A DNA stretch of 64,000 nt from Ruegeria profundi (GCF_001507545.1 NZ_LQBP01000008.1:62001-126000), one strand, 5' to 3'. Counted from the stretch's first letter, positions 17,234-25,424 are shown. Notes: generated by a model not told the origin, from the sequence alone. Made by a program: numbers and translations.

Positions 17234-17451
17234 GGTGTCCAAGGTGTAACACAGCGCGTTTGCGGCTCAAGATGTGTCGGAATGCTTTTGGAGATGGCTG
17301 TCTGGCCCGAGCGTGGCCAAATTACCAACGCTGCCGCGACCCCGGGCGCCGAGGTCAGGGCCATCCATAAAAGCGTTGTGCCAGCCCGGTTGCCCAACAG
17401 TGCAGCAATCTGAGCGCCCGGCAGGTGGCATTGAGCACGAATGCGCACCAA
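17221..17451 (-). CDS. Possible 76-residue membrane peptide downstream of the CsoR-like gene (doubtful)
   Basis: An open frame begins with TTG (or GTG one codon later) two bases after the stop of the CsoR/RcnR-like regulator and ends inside the first bases of the lrp-type gene. Its product has one hydrophobic stretch (about 31-45, TLLWMALTSAPGVAAALVIW) and a Cys/Trp/Pro-rich end. Spacing suggests coupling to the metal sensor, but codon use is not convincing and no family is recognised. It may be a chance frame filling a 220-base gap, or the remnant of a transporter. Confidence 0.2.
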   Translation of the reverse strand: MVRIRAQCHLPGAQIAALLGNRAGTTLLWMALTSAPGVAAALVIWPRSGQTAISKSIPTHLEPQTRCVTPWTPWTN

Positions 17452-17453
17452 CT

Positions 17454-17717
17454 TTATAGGTATTTTGTTATCGTCTTTAAGCTTTCTATGTCAGGTGAAT
17501 CGCTTTGACCATCAGGCGACAGACAGTGTTCGATGTGATCGTAGATCAAAACGCGCTTGGCGATAGCGATTGCTTTTTCAACAGCAAAGAGTTGCTGGGC
17601 AATGTCGGCGGGAGGGGCCTGATCGTCCAGCATTTGTATGACCTTAGCCAAGTGACCATTTGCCCGCTTGAGCCGTGCTGAGATCTGAGGATGAGAATTA
17701 CGAGTGTCCAACGTCAT
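17454..17717 (-). CDS. CsoR/RcnR/FrmR-family (DUF156) repressor
   Basis: This family consists of all-helical, tetrameric repressors that sense copper, nickel/cobalt, persulfide or formaldehyde. The 87-residue protein shows the DUF156 pattern ISARLKRANGHLAKVIQML and VLIYDHIEHCL. Against CsoR (Cys-His-Cys), the second-helix His and Cys (HIEHC, residues 62-66) are kept, but the first-helix Cys is replaced by Pro in DDQAPPADIAQQL. That argues against an ordinary copper or persulfide site. A TAT-C7-ATA tract just before the gene resembles the family's G-tract operators and suggests autoregulation. No metal transporter lies next to it. Confidence 0.85.
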   Translation of the reverse strand: MTLDTRNSHPQISARLKRANGHLAKVIQMLDDQAPPADIAQQLFAVEKAIAIAKRVLIYDHIEHCLSPDGQSDSPDIESLKTITKYL

Positions 17718-17728
17718 AGCTATATCCC

Positions 17729-17741
17729 TATCCCCCCCATA
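17729..17741. promoter_or_regulatory. Putative G-tract operator of the CsoR/RcnR-like repressor
   Basis: TAT, seven C, ATA reads as TAT-G7-ATA on the gene strand. RcnR and relatives bind a G/C tract flanked by short inverted A/T arms (TACT-G6-N-AGTA for RcnR). The site lies 12-24 bases upstream of the repressor ATG, overlapping its ribosome site region, and about 110 bases from the divergent RNase D-like gene. Confidence 0.55.
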
Positions 17742-17851
17742 TGGATTCTGTCAAACGCGGGCGACATGAGTAGCGTGATCCTGCCTGCGGCGTTGAGTTT
17801 ACAAACCAAACCGCCTATTTCGGGGTCAATATCGCGTAAAGGAAGACCCTC

Positions 17852-18466
17852 GTGGCAAACCATCTCTATAAAAACGACCTGCCGGACGGGCTGGACCTTG
17901 GTTCCGTCGTGGCGATTGATTGTGAAACCATGGGGTTGAATCCGCATCGCGATCGCCTGTGTGTGATCCAGATGTCCGGCGGCGACGGTCACAGCCATAT
18001 TGTACAGGTGGAAAAGGGCCAGACCGCAGCACCGAACCTGTGCGCCATGCTTGAAAACCCGAATGTGCTCAAGTTGTTCCATTTCGGCCGGTTTGATATT
18101 GCCGCGATGTATCATGCCTTTGGGGCACTGGCCGCGCCGGTTTACTGCACCAAGATCGCCAGTCGGCTGGTGCGAACCTATACCGATCGGCACGGGTTGA
18201 AGAATCTGTGCCAGGAACTGATCGGGGTCGATATTTCGAAGCAGCAGCAGATGAGCGACTGGGGTGCTGAAACCCTGACCGAGGCGCAGCTGGACTATGC
18301 GGCCTCGGACGTCTTGTACCTGCACCAACTGCGTGACGCGCTGGACGCGCGTCTGGCACGCGAAGACCGCACCGAGATGGCGCAGGCTTGTTTTGACTTC
18401 TTGCCGATGCGTGCGAAGCTTGACCTCGCCGGTTGGCCCGAAACGGATATCTTTGCACACTCATGA
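17852..18466 (+). CDS. RNase D-like 3'-5' exonuclease, single-domain
   Basis: This is a DEDD-superfamily exonuclease acting on RNA, probably in tRNA or structured RNA maturation. The 204 residues hold only the catalytic domain: motif I VAIDCETMGLNPHRDRLCVI (Asp and Glu about 23-25), motif II HFGRFDIAAMYHAFG, and motif III with YAASDVLYLHQL (DEDDy type Tyr). The HRDC domains of E. coli RNase D are absent, as is usual for this alphaproteobacterial form. The start is GTG, preceded by AAAGGAAG. Its stop overlaps the kdsD start as ATGA. Confidence 0.9.
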   Translation: MANHLYKNDLPDGLDLGSVVAIDCETMGLNPHRDRLCVIQMSGGDGHSHIVQVEKGQTAAPNLCAMLENPNVLKLFHFGRFDIAAMYHAFGALAAPVYCTKIASRLVRTYTDRHGLKNLCQELIGVDISKQQQMSDWGAETLTEAQLDYAASDVLYLHQLRDALDARLAREDRTEMAQACFDFLPMRAKLDLAGWPETDIFAHS

Positions 18467-19425
18467 CCGACAACGAGTCCTTTTTGAAAACCGCCAAGCA
18501 GGTTGTCACCGACGAGGCCCGAGCGCTGGATGTGCTGGCTGACAGTTTGGATGATCAGTTCGCCGAAGCGGTGCATATGATCCTTCGGGCTCCGGGCCGT
18601 ATTATTGTTAGCGGCATTGGTAAATCCGGCCATATCGGACACAAGATCGCCGCCACGCTGGCCAGCACGGGCACGCCCGCCTATTTCGTACACCCGGCCG
18701 AGGCCAGCCATGGCGATCTTGGCATGGTGTCCAAGGGCGATGTGGTTCTGGCGATTTCAAACTCGGGCGAAGCGCCTGAACTGGCGAACCTGCTGGCCTT
18801 TACCCAGCGCTTTGGGATTCCGCTGATCGGGTTGTCGAGCAAGCCGGAAAGTACGTTGATGAAGCAGGCGGACGTGCACCTGTTGATCCCGTCTTTGGGC
18901 GAGGCTTGCGGCTTTGGAATGGTGCCCTCGGTCTCGACCACGCTGACGCTGGCGATGGGTGATGCGCTGGCGATTGCCCTGATGAAGTATCGCGATTTCA
19001 AACCCGAGGATTTCCGCGCCTTTCACCCCGGCGGCAAGCTGGGCGCGCAGCTTTCGACTGTGCGTGATCTGATGCACAAGGATTTGCCCTTGGTTCCTGT
19101 TGGCACACCAATGAGCGAGGCCTTGCTGGTCATGAGTCAAAAAAGCTTTGGCGTCGTTGGCGTTACGGATGAAACTACCCGCCTTTTAGGTATCGTGACC
19201 GATGGCGACCTGCGCCGGAATATGGATGGCCTTTTGGGTAAAAACACTGAAGAGGTCATGACGCGTGACCCGCTTACCATCGCACCGAATGCAATGGCGG
19301 AAGAGGCGGTCGCGATCATGAACGACCGCAAGATTACGTCGTTATTCGTGGTTGATCCCGCTGCTCAAGGACGGGCCGAAGGCTTGTTGCACATCCACGA
19401 TTGCCTGCGCGTCGGGCTGGGTTAG
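18463..19425 (+). CDS. kdsD: Arabinose-5-phosphate isomerase (KpsF/GutQ family)
   Basis: This enzyme converts ribulose-5-phosphate to arabinose-5-phosphate, the first step to the LPS sugar Kdo. The 320-residue product has a SIS domain (about 30-180, with IIVSGIGKSGHIGHKIAATL and AISNSGEAPELANLLAFTQR) and two CBS domains (about 205-320, VMTRDPLTIAPNAM). The ATG at 18463 overlaps the stop of the exonuclease gene; an earlier in-frame start lies inside that gene. It leads directly into lptC-lptA-lptB, tying Kdo supply to LPS export. Confidence 0.94.
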   Translation: MTDNESFLKTAKQVVTDEARALDVLADSLDDQFAEAVHMILRAPGRIIVSGIGKSGHIGHKIAATLASTGTPAYFVHPAEASHGDLGMVSKGDVVLAISNSGEAPELANLLAFTQRFGIPLIGLSSKPESTLMKQADVHLLIPSLGEACGFGMVPSVSTTLTLAMGDALAIALMKYRDFKPEDFRAFHPGGKLGAQLSTVRDLMHKDLPLVPVGTPMSEALLVMSQKSFGVVGVTDETTRLLGIVTDGDLRRNMDGLLGKNTEEVMTRDPLTIAPNAMAEEAVAIMNDRKITSLFVVDPAAQGRAEGLLHIHDCLRVGLG

Positions 19426-19440
19426 ACGGGAGGTATCGCA

Positions 19441-20040
19441 GTGGACGGACATTCACGCAGGGTACAGTTCCTCAAGGTGTTGCTACCGCTGGTGGCCATC
19501 CTGATGCTATCCAGCGTCTTCCTGTTGTCCCGAAGTATCGATACCAGCGTGAACGTGCCTTTCGCGCAAAAGGACATCGACGAACGGCTGGCGGATCAGG
19601 TGGTGACCCAGCCCAATTACCGCGGCACCACGCGCAAGGGTGAAGAGGTTCAGATTCAGGCGATCCGGGCCACGCAGGGGACCGGGGCATCCACTCCGAC
19701 TGCCGCAGAATTCCGCGGTCGTTTGGGTCTGTCGAATGGCGGTGTCATCACGCTGGATTCAAATTCGGGCGTGCTGCGGCCTGACAAGAACTCGGCCACC
19801 TTTGTTGGTGACGTGGTCATCACGTCAACGGATGGCACTGTCGTCACCACCGAACTGCTGAACACCGCACTCAACGAAATCCGGGGCGACGCGCCGGGTC
19901 AGGTCAATGGAACTGGTATCATCGGCAATTTCACGGCGGGTGGGATGACCTTCGGCACGGAAAAAAAGGATGGTCCTGTCCATATTATTTTTACAGACGG
20001 CGTGAAGCTGATATACGAGCCCGAAAAGGCAGAAAGATAA
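19441..20040 (+). CDS. lptC: LPS export system protein LptC
   Basis: LptC is the bitopic inner-membrane protein that passes LPS from LptBFG to periplasmic LptA. The product (199 residues) has one membrane helix (about 12-30, VLLPLVAILMLSSVFLL) followed by a beta-rich periplasmic domain with FVGDVVITSTDGTVVTTELL. The start is GTG after a GGGAGG ribosome site. Sequence conservation in LptC is low, but gene order with lptA and lptB makes the call firm. Confidence 0.9.
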   Translation: MDGHSRRVQFLKVLLPLVAILMLSSVFLLSRSIDTSVNVPFAQKDIDERLADQVVTQPNYRGTTRKGEEVQIQAIRATQGTGASTPTAAEFRGRLGLSNGGVITLDSNSGVLRPDKNSATFVGDVVITSTDGTVVTTELLNTALNEIRGDAPGQVNGTGIIGNFTAGGMTFGTEKKDGPVHIIFTDGVKLIYEPEKAER

Positions 20041-20043
20041 CCT

Positions 20044-20535
20044 GTGACAAATTTTCGTTTTGTTCTGATTTGTTGCGCTCTGACCCTGGGTGCTTTTGGT
20101 GCGGCTGCGCAGGAAACGCAGGTCGCGTTTGGCGCTGTCCAAGCAGATCCTAGCCAACCAGTCGAGGTGACATCGGAACGGTTGAACGTCAATCAAGAGG
20201 ACGGATCGGCCGAGTTTCTGGGAAATGTGATCGTTATTCAGGGTGAGATGCGCCTGACGGCTGAGCGCGTGTTGGTGATCTACAATGAGGAACGCTCGGG
20301 CATTGAGCGGATGGAAGCGACCGAAGATGTGGTTCTGGTCAGCCCGCCCGATGCGGCCGAGGGTGACTGGGCTGAATACACCATCGACTCGGGCGTCATC
20401 GTAATGAAGGGCAATGTGCTGTTGACGCAGGGACCCAGCACCATCAGTGGCGATCAGATGAATGCCAACCTGACGACCGGCACAGCTACGATGACTGGAA
20501 ATGTCAAAACCATCCTGCAGCAGGGCGAAAACTGA
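20044..20535 (+). CDS. lptA: LPS transport periplasmic protein LptA
   Basis: LptA forms the periplasmic bridge for LPS. The 163-residue protein has a signal peptide (residues 1-22, cleaved near GAAAQ) and an OstA/LptA beta-jellyroll with VTSERLNVNQEDGSAEFLGN and QMNANLTTGTATMTGNVKTI. The start is GTG, three bases after lptC. Its stop shares a base with the lptB start. Confidence 0.93.
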   Translation: MTNFRFVLICCALTLGAFGAAAQETQVAFGAVQADPSQPVEVTSERLNVNQEDGSAEFLGNVIVIQGEMRLTAERVLVIYNEERSGIERMEATEDVVLVSPPDAAEGDWAEYTIDSGVIVMKGNVLLTQGPSTISGDQMNANLTTGTATMTGNVKTILQQGEN

Positions 20536-21293
20536 TGACGCGGCCTGAATTGACCGTGGCCCATGGGCAATCAGGCCTTCGGATCGAAAAACTGCGGAAA
20601 TCCTATCGCAAGAAAACGGTGATCCGGGATGTGTCGATGACGCTCGACCGGTCCGAAGTTGTTGCGCTGCTGGGGCCAAACGGTTCAGGCAAAACCACAA
20701 CGTTCTATTCGGTCGCTGGTCTGGTGTTCCCCGAGGCCGGCACCGTCACGATTGACGGGCAGACCGTGACGACCCTGCCAATGTATCGCCGTGCGCGGCT
20801 GGGCATCGGCTATCTGCCGCAGGAAATGTCGATTTTTCGCGGTATGAGCGTTGAGGACAACATCGCTTCGGTGCTCGACATCTCGGTGAAGCATGTTCAT
20901 CGCCGCAAAGAACGACTTGAGGAATTGCTGTCGGACTTCTCGATCGAACATCTGCGTCGGGCACCTGCACTGGCGTTGTCAGGCGGGGAACGTCGCCGTG
21001 TCGAGATTGCGCGCTGCCTCGCGGCTGATCCGAAATACCTGCTTTTGGACGAACCTTTTGCCGGTGTTGACCCGATCAGCGTCGGTGACATCCGCCACCT
21101 TGTTGCCGACCTGAAAAAGCGCGGCATCGGTGTTTTGATCACCGATCATAACGTGCGGGAAACGCTCGAGATTGTGGATCGCGCCTACATCCTGCATGAT
21201 GGTCAGGTCCTGATGTCCGGCACACCGGATGAAGTGGTCGAAAACGAAAACGTACGCCGCGTGTACCTAGGCGAAAACTTCCGGATTTCATAA
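20535..21293 (+). CDS. lptB: LPS export ABC transporter ATPase LptB
   Basis: LptB is the ATPase of the LptB2FG extractor at the inner membrane. The 252-residue product has Walker A GPNGSGKTT (about residues 48-56), the signature ALSGGERRRVEIARCLA, Walker B YLLLDEPFAGVD, and the H-loop ITDHNVRETLEI. Many proteobacteria carry rpoN directly after lptB; here it is absent and hpf follows after 252 bases. LptF and LptG are not in the window. Confidence 0.96.
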   Translation: MTRPELTVAHGQSGLRIEKLRKSYRKKTVIRDVSMTLDRSEVVALLGPNGSGKTTTFYSVAGLVFPEAGTVTIDGQTVTTLPMYRRARLGIGYLPQEMSIFRGMSVEDNIASVLDISVKHVHRRKERLEELLSDFSIEHLRRAPALALSGGERRRVEIARCLAADPKYLLLDEPFAGVDPISVGDIRHLVADLKKRGIGVLITDHNVRETLEIVDRAYILHDGQVLMSGTPDEVVENENVRRVYLGENFRIS

Positions 21294-21424
21294 GCTTGCG
21301 CAAAATTGCGCCGACGGTAGGGCGGATTTTACGTATATGCACGTCTGTTTTGATTGACTCTTTCGCCGTCTCTTGCCTCAATTGGGCTATGGCGTTTCTT
21401 CGGTTCCCGTCTGGATCACGATCC

Positions 21425-21439
21425 CCCTTCTTTGAAGGG
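21425..21439 (+). other. Hairpin in the hpf leader
   Basis: A perfect six-base-pair stem (CCCTTC and GAAGGG, three-base loop) lies about 106 bases before hpf in the 252-base lptB-hpf gap. It lacks a T run directly after it, so it is a leader structure rather than a clear terminator. The rest of the gap holds no gene that I can support. Confidence 0.3.
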
Positions 21440-21545
21440 AGGCAGGTGCGGCTACCGCGGAATATGCCTTTATCCCCCACCCGATAAAAAGACATGCGTC
21501 GCTCTACGTGACGTAAGAATGGGTGTGAATTGTGAAGGAGATCAC

Positions 21546-22109
21546 ATGCGTTATCAAATCAGCGGAAAACAGATCGACATCGGTGCGGCGCTGCAGACTC
21601 ACGTGCAGACCGAGCTGGGCGAGGTTGTGGGTAAATATGCCCAGCGACCTACAGATGCCAACGTCGTCTTTTCCCGTTCAGCGCATGAATATGTATGCGA
21701 AACCACAGTGCATCTTTCCACTGGCCTGACAGCGCAGGCCAAGGCCCATGCGACTGAAATCTATGCGGCCTTCGAAGGCTGCTGTGACAAGATGGAAACA
21801 CAACTGCGCAGGTATAAGCGGCGGCTGAAGGACCATCACAAGGATCGTGCAGAGCCTGTTGAACTCTTCGGGGCGTCGTCTTATATCCTCGCCTCTGATG
21901 AATCTGAGTCGGCTGACGAACCCGAATCCCTGCAGCCGATGATCGTGGCCGAGATGGAAACCAAGATCCCATCGCTGAGTGTTGGTGAAGCCGTTATGCA
22001 GATGGAACTTGCCGGTGCCCCGGTGCTGGTGTTCCGGAATGAAAACAAGGATGGATTGAACGTCGTGTATCGTCGGGAAGACGGCAACATAGGCTGGATT
22101 GATCCGTAA
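21546..22109 (+). CDS. hpf: Ribosome hibernation promoting factor, long form
   Basis: Long HPF binds the decoding region of the 30S subunit and joins ribosomes into inactive 100S dimers in stationary phase. The 187-residue product has the S30AE amino domain (about 1-105, MRYQISGKQIDIGAALQTHV), a linker, and the dimerising carboxyl domain (about 130-187) with PVLVFRNENKDGLNVVYRR and DGNIGWIDP. The frame is open upstream, but the ATG at 21546 follows GAAGGAG. Its place before ptsN is standard. Confidence 0.94.
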   Translation: MRYQISGKQIDIGAALQTHVQTELGEVVGKYAQRPTDANVVFSRSAHEYVCETTVHLSTGLTAQAKAHATEIYAAFEGCCDKMETQLRRYKRRLKDHHKDRAEPVELFGASSYILASDESESADEPESLQPMIVAEMETKIPSLSVGEAVMQMELAGAPVLVFRNENKDGLNVVYRREDGNIGWIDP

Positions 22110-22170
22110 CAGGCAAGAATAGCAAAGGCGCGCCCCCGCATCTGTGGGAGCGTCGCCATGGAGCGTAATC

Positions 22171-22635
22171 ATGGAGCTTTCGAGCATACTGAAGCCCGAG
22201 GCAGTCCGCGTATTGTCTTCTGCTTCCAGCAAGAAGCGGTTGTTTCAGGAAATTGCGGATGTGGCTGATGCGACACTGGGCCTTGAAGCTCAGCTCGTCG
22301 TTGACGCGCTGCTAGAGAGAGAAAGCCTCGGGCCAACCGGTGTTGGGCATGGCGTGGCGCTCCCGCATGCAAGGATGGGCGGGTTGGAAAGTGTTTCGGG
22401 CGTGTTCGTGATGCTTGAAAAGCCGCTTGATTTTGGCTCGGTCGACCGCCAACCGGTCGATATCGCTTTTGCCCTGTTCGCGCCCGAAGAGGCCGGGGTG
22501 GATCACTTGAAAGCGCTTGCGCTGGTGTCTCGTACCTTGCGCGATACGTCAGTCTGCTCGAAGCTGCGCGCCAACCCGGATCCGGTCAAGCTGTATGCCA
22601 TTCTGACCGAAGCACAATCAATGCAAGCGGCTTAG
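22171..22635 (+). CDS. ptsN: Nitrogen-PTS EIIA component PtsN
   Basis: PtsN (EIIA-Ntr) is the last phosphoacceptor of the nitrogen phosphotransferase system, a regulatory rather than sugar-transport chain. The 154-residue product has the EIIA domain, with the phosphorylated His at about residue 66 in VGHGVALPHARM and a preceding LLERESLGPTG. The ATG at 22171 has GGAGCG upstream; an earlier in-frame start lacks one. It follows hpf and ends at a strong terminator. Confidence 0.94.
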   Translation: MELSSILKPEAVRVLSSASSKKRLFQEIADVADATLGLEAQLVVDALLERESLGPTGVGHGVALPHARMGGLESVSGVFVMLEKPLDFGSVDRQPVDIAFALFAPEEAGVDHLKALALVSRTLRDTSVCSKLRANPDPVKLYAILTEAQSMQAA

Positions 22636-22645
22636 TTTACATAAG

Positions 22646-22676
22646 AAAAAGCCCCCAGACATCCGGGGGCTTTTTT
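22646..22676 (+). terminator. Intrinsic terminator after ptsN
   Basis: An 11-base stem with AAAAAGCCCCC and GGGGGCTTTTT arms and an eight-base loop is followed by a T run, eleven bases after the ptsN stop. It also faces the convergent CAP-domain gene and may end both. Confidence 0.9.
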
Positions 22677-22691
22677 CGGATTCCAACGCGA

Positions 22692-23207
22692 CTACCCGCC
22701 GGTGCCCATTTCCAATGTCCACCAGATTTTGCCGCCGCCTTCCTGATGCCAGGCAAACCCCATTTGCGTAGCCTTCGGATCCATGATCACCGAGCGCGGC
22801 CCGGGTTCCTGCATCCAGGCAGCGAGGGTCTCGGTCTCGGTCTCATAGGTCTCAGAGATCGCTTCACCTAGGAAGGTACCAAAGTAGCCCACGCGCCGCG
22901 CGCGGTCGATCGGAGAGGACCCGTCCGACCCAAAATGCCATGGACGATTCTGTCGGGCCATGTCCTTTGAATGTGTTGCCGCGGCAGCGTTCAGTTGTGC
23001 GTTCAGTTGCACGGGCTGCAAGCCTTGAGCCTGACGCAGCGCATTGACCGAATCAAGCATGCGGAACTGCAGTTTTTCGGAGTTTCGCCCGATCTTGTAA
23101 ACTGTCGGCAATGGCCGCCCGTCCGAGCCATAGGTCGGAGTGCTGGTTGGAGTACACGCTGCCAGCGCAACAACGCATGCAAAAAGGAAAGAAACTATAC
23201 GCGTCAT
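22692..23207 (-). CDS. CAP/SCP-domain lipoprotein
   Basis: The 171-residue product has a lipoprotein signal (FLFACVVALAAC, lipidated Cys about residue 18) and a CAP domain. Family motifs are LDSVNALRQAQGLQPVQLNA, the His-containing AATHSKDMARQNRPWHFG, the GEAISETYETETETLAAWMQ region and a closing GFAWHQEGGGKIWWTLEMG. Bacterial CAP proteins are secreted or envelope-bound and of mostly unknown activity. Convergent with ptsN, divergent from the L,D-transpeptidase gene. Confidence 0.87.
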   Translation of the reverse strand: MTRIVSFLFACVVALAACTPTSTPTYGSDGRPLPTVYKIGRNSEKLQFRMLDSVNALRQAQGLQPVQLNAQLNAAAATHSKDMARQNRPWHFGSDGSSPIDRARRVGYFGTFLGEAISETYETETETLAAWMQEPGPRSVIMDPKATQMGFAWHQEGGGKIWWTLEMGTGG

Positions 23208-23376
23208 GATTAGCCTGATGATTGGTTTAACCTAGGGCATAGCGCGACAGACGGCCTTGGGCAAACGAACGGTGCCCCCATTTCGCATGATTCTGCCGGT
23301 TTGGTTTGCGACTGAAGCATTCTGGCAATAGAATATGTGAGATTTTCAGGTTGGCCTTAGCAGAGGACCGTTCATC

Positions 23377-23976
23377 ATGGTCAAAAAATACTTACACACT
23401 TCTACCCGTCGTGGGTTCATTGCCGGAGCGTCGGCAGTATTGGCCTCTCCTGCTATCGCGCAATACATACCCGGCGATCCGCTGCGCCCCGCGCCCGAGC
23501 CGGAACCGCAGGTGCGTCGGAACATTTCGGGTTTTCGCGCGCAGGATTGGCGAACCTATTTCTCAAATACAAATAACGGCGCGATCCTGGTTGATACAAT
23601 TTCTCGTGCGTTACATTACTGGTCCGACGACCAGAGAACCTATAAACTCTACCCGTCTTCAGTGCCATTGACCGAGGAATTGACCCGTCGTGGCCGGACC
23701 AGCGTGATCCGCAAGGTTGAAGGTCCAAGCTGGTCTCCGACGCCATCGATGAAAAAGCGAAACCCCGAATGGCCGGACTATATTCCGCCAGGTCCGGATA
23801 ACCCGTTGGGAACACACGCTTTGTATCTCAGCTGGAAATATTACCGCATCCATGGCACGCATGACACACGCAAGATCGGCCGCCGATCGTCAAATGGATG
23901 TATCGGCTTGTTCAACGAAGATATCGCAGAATTGTTTTCAATGACGAATGTTGGCACGCAAGTGTTGCTAATTTGA
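23377..23976 (+). CDS. L,D-transpeptidase (YkuD), Tat-type signal
   Basis: YkuD enzymes make 3-3 peptidoglycan cross-links or attach proteins to the wall. The 199-residue product begins with a twin-arginine-like signal (TRRGFIAGASAVLASPAIAQ). Its catalytic domain (about 68-199) has YYRIHGTHD (His about 159) and the nucleophile motif RRSSNGCIGL (Cys about 175). The 169-base gap upstream should hold the divergent promoters. Tat export of a YkuD enzyme recurs in this group. Confidence 0.92.
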   Translation: MVKKYLHTSTRRGFIAGASAVLASPAIAQYIPGDPLRPAPEPEPQVRRNISGFRAQDWRTYFSNTNNGAILVDTISRALHYWSDDQRTYKLYPSSVPLTEELTRRGRTSVIRKVEGPSWSPTPSMKKRNPEWPDYIPPGPDNPLGTHALYLSWKYYRIHGTHDTRKIGRRSSNGCIGLFNEDIAELFSMTNVGTQVLLI

Positions 23977-24116
23977 CCACATTTTTGCTCACGAACCCGC
24001 TTGCAGCGCAAGTTGCAATTGCATTCCAGTCAGATAGCTGATTAGAAAAATAACACGAGGTAAGTCTTGGGTGCGCGGTTTCATTATTTGGAATCGTGCA
24101 AATTCTGGAGGTTAAT

Positions 24117-24299
24117 ATGAAGAAACTCGTTCTCGCCGCTGCACTGACCGCTGCTGCTTCGACCGCTTATGCCGGTAACCTGGAAGAGCCGATTGTCGAA
24201 GCACCGGTTGTTGTGGAAGAAACACAGGGCACGTCGCAGGGTATCCTGCTGCCGCTGATCCTGCTGGTCGTCGTAGCCGCAGCTGTTGCAGCAAGCTAA
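24117..24299 (+). CDS. Small secreted/membrane protein of unknown function
   Basis: The 60-residue product has a signal peptide (MKKLVLAAALTAAASTAYAG), a short acidic middle (NLEEPIVEAPVVVEETQGTS) and a hydrophobic carboxyl helix (LLPLILLVVVAAAVAAS). The ATG at 24117 has a strong TGGAGG ribosome site; a frame start 21 bases earlier does not. Its own terminator follows directly, so it looks like a short, well-expressed monocistronic gene. Function is not known; the layout suggests an inner-membrane or envelope peptide. Confidence 0.8.
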   Translation: MKKLVLAAALTAAASTAYAGNLEEPIVEAPVVVEETQGTSQGILLPLILLVVVAAAVAAS

Positions 24300-24320
24300 T
24301 TTGACGAGCGTTATCTAGAG

Positions 24321-24352
24321 AAAAGGCGGTGGAGCACTCCACCGCCTTTTTT
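24321..24352. terminator. Bidirectional terminator between the small membrane protein and hemH
   Basis: A 14-base-pair stem (arms AAAAGGCGGTGGAG and CTCCACCGCCTTTT, two-base loop) with A and T runs on both sides sits between two convergent genes. It can work in both directions. Confidence 0.92.
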
Positions 24353-24374
24353 CATGCCTGAGTACAAAGATGGC

Positions 24375-25424
24375 TCAGTCCAACCAGCCCTTCAGATTAT
24401 CTTCGATCACTTTGCCAAGGGCTTCGATGTGCGAATCGTCATCGTTGAGGCAAGGGATGTAAGTAAACTCCTCACCGCCCGCTTCCTCGAAGCTTTCCTT
24501 TATCTCTTCGTTAATTTCTTCCAGCGTTTCGATGCAATCGGCTGAAAATGCGGGTGCGATGACGGCGATGTTTTTCTTGCCCTGTTTGGCCAAGTCGGCC
24601 ACGTGGTCAACTGTATAAGGTTTCAACCATTCCTCGGGGCCAAAGCGCGACTGGAACGTCGACGTGATCTGATCATCTGGCCAGCCGAGCCGTTCCTTCA
24701 GCAATCTTGTCGTCTTGGCGCATTGGCAATGGTAGGGATCGCCCTGTTGCAGGTACCGTTCCGGCATACCGTGGTACGAACAAACCAGGATGTCCGGCTT
24801 GGTTTCCATCTGGGCATAGGCGTTTTCCACCGACCGGGCCAATGCGTCGATATAGGCGGGCTCATCGAAATAGGGTGGTACCGTGCGGGTAGAGGGTTGC
24901 CAGGCTTCATCCATCAATGCACGGAAGAACTGATCGTTGGCGGTCGCGGTCGTAGCGCCCGCATAATGCGGGTAAAGCGGGAAAAAAAGCATGCGATCAC
25001 ATCCTGCGGCTACCATTTCGCGCACTTTCGATTTGGTCGACGGGTTTCCGTAGCGCATGCAGAAGTCGACCAGCACCTGATCTCCATAGCGCGCCTGCAT
25101 CGCTTTGCGCATCTTGGCTGTCTGGTCCTTGGTGATCGTCATGAGTGGGCTTTCGCCCTTATCGTGGTTCCAGATCGACTTGTAAGCCTCACCCGAGCTG
25201 AAAGGACGCTTGGTCAGGATGATGCTTTGTAAGATCGGCTGCCACTTCCACTTGGGATAGTCGATCACGCGCTGATCCGACAGAAACTCGTTCAGATACC
25301 GCCGCATTGGCCAATAGCTATAGTCATCCGGCGTGCCCAGATTGGCCAGCAGGATACCAACACGGCCCATTTTGACCTTGGGGTGGTCTGCGGGGGCATG
25401 GGATGGGCGGGTGGCGTCAAACAT
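24375..25424 (-). CDS. hemH: Ferrochelatase
   Basis: Ferrochelatase inserts iron into protoporphyrin IX, the last step of haem synthesis. The 349-residue product has VGILLANLGTPDDYSYWPMR near the amino end, the catalytic His region LVCSYHGMPERYL, and the late SADCIETLEEINEEI with the conserved Glu residues. An upstream in-frame start would overlap the methyltransferase gene; the ATG at 25424 follows AGGAAG at good spacing. It is 56 bases downstream of that methyltransferase on the same strand. Confidence 0.95.
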   Translation of the reverse strand: MFDATRPSHAPADHPKVKMGRVGILLANLGTPDDYSYWPMRRYLNEFLSDQRVIDYPKWKWQPILQSIILTKRPFSSGEAYKSIWNHDKGESPLMTITKDQTAKMRKAMQARYGDQVLVDFCMRYGNPSTKSKVREMVAAGCDRMLFFPLYPHYAGATTATANDQFFRALMDEAWQPSTRTVPPYFDEPAYIDALARSVENAYAQMETKPDILVCSYHGMPERYLQQGDPYHCQCAKTTRLLKERLGWPDDQITSTFQSRFGPEEWLKPYTVDHVADLAKQGKKNIAVIAPAFSADCIETLEEINEEIKESFEEAGGEEFTYIPCLNDDDSHIEALGKVIEDNLKGWLD

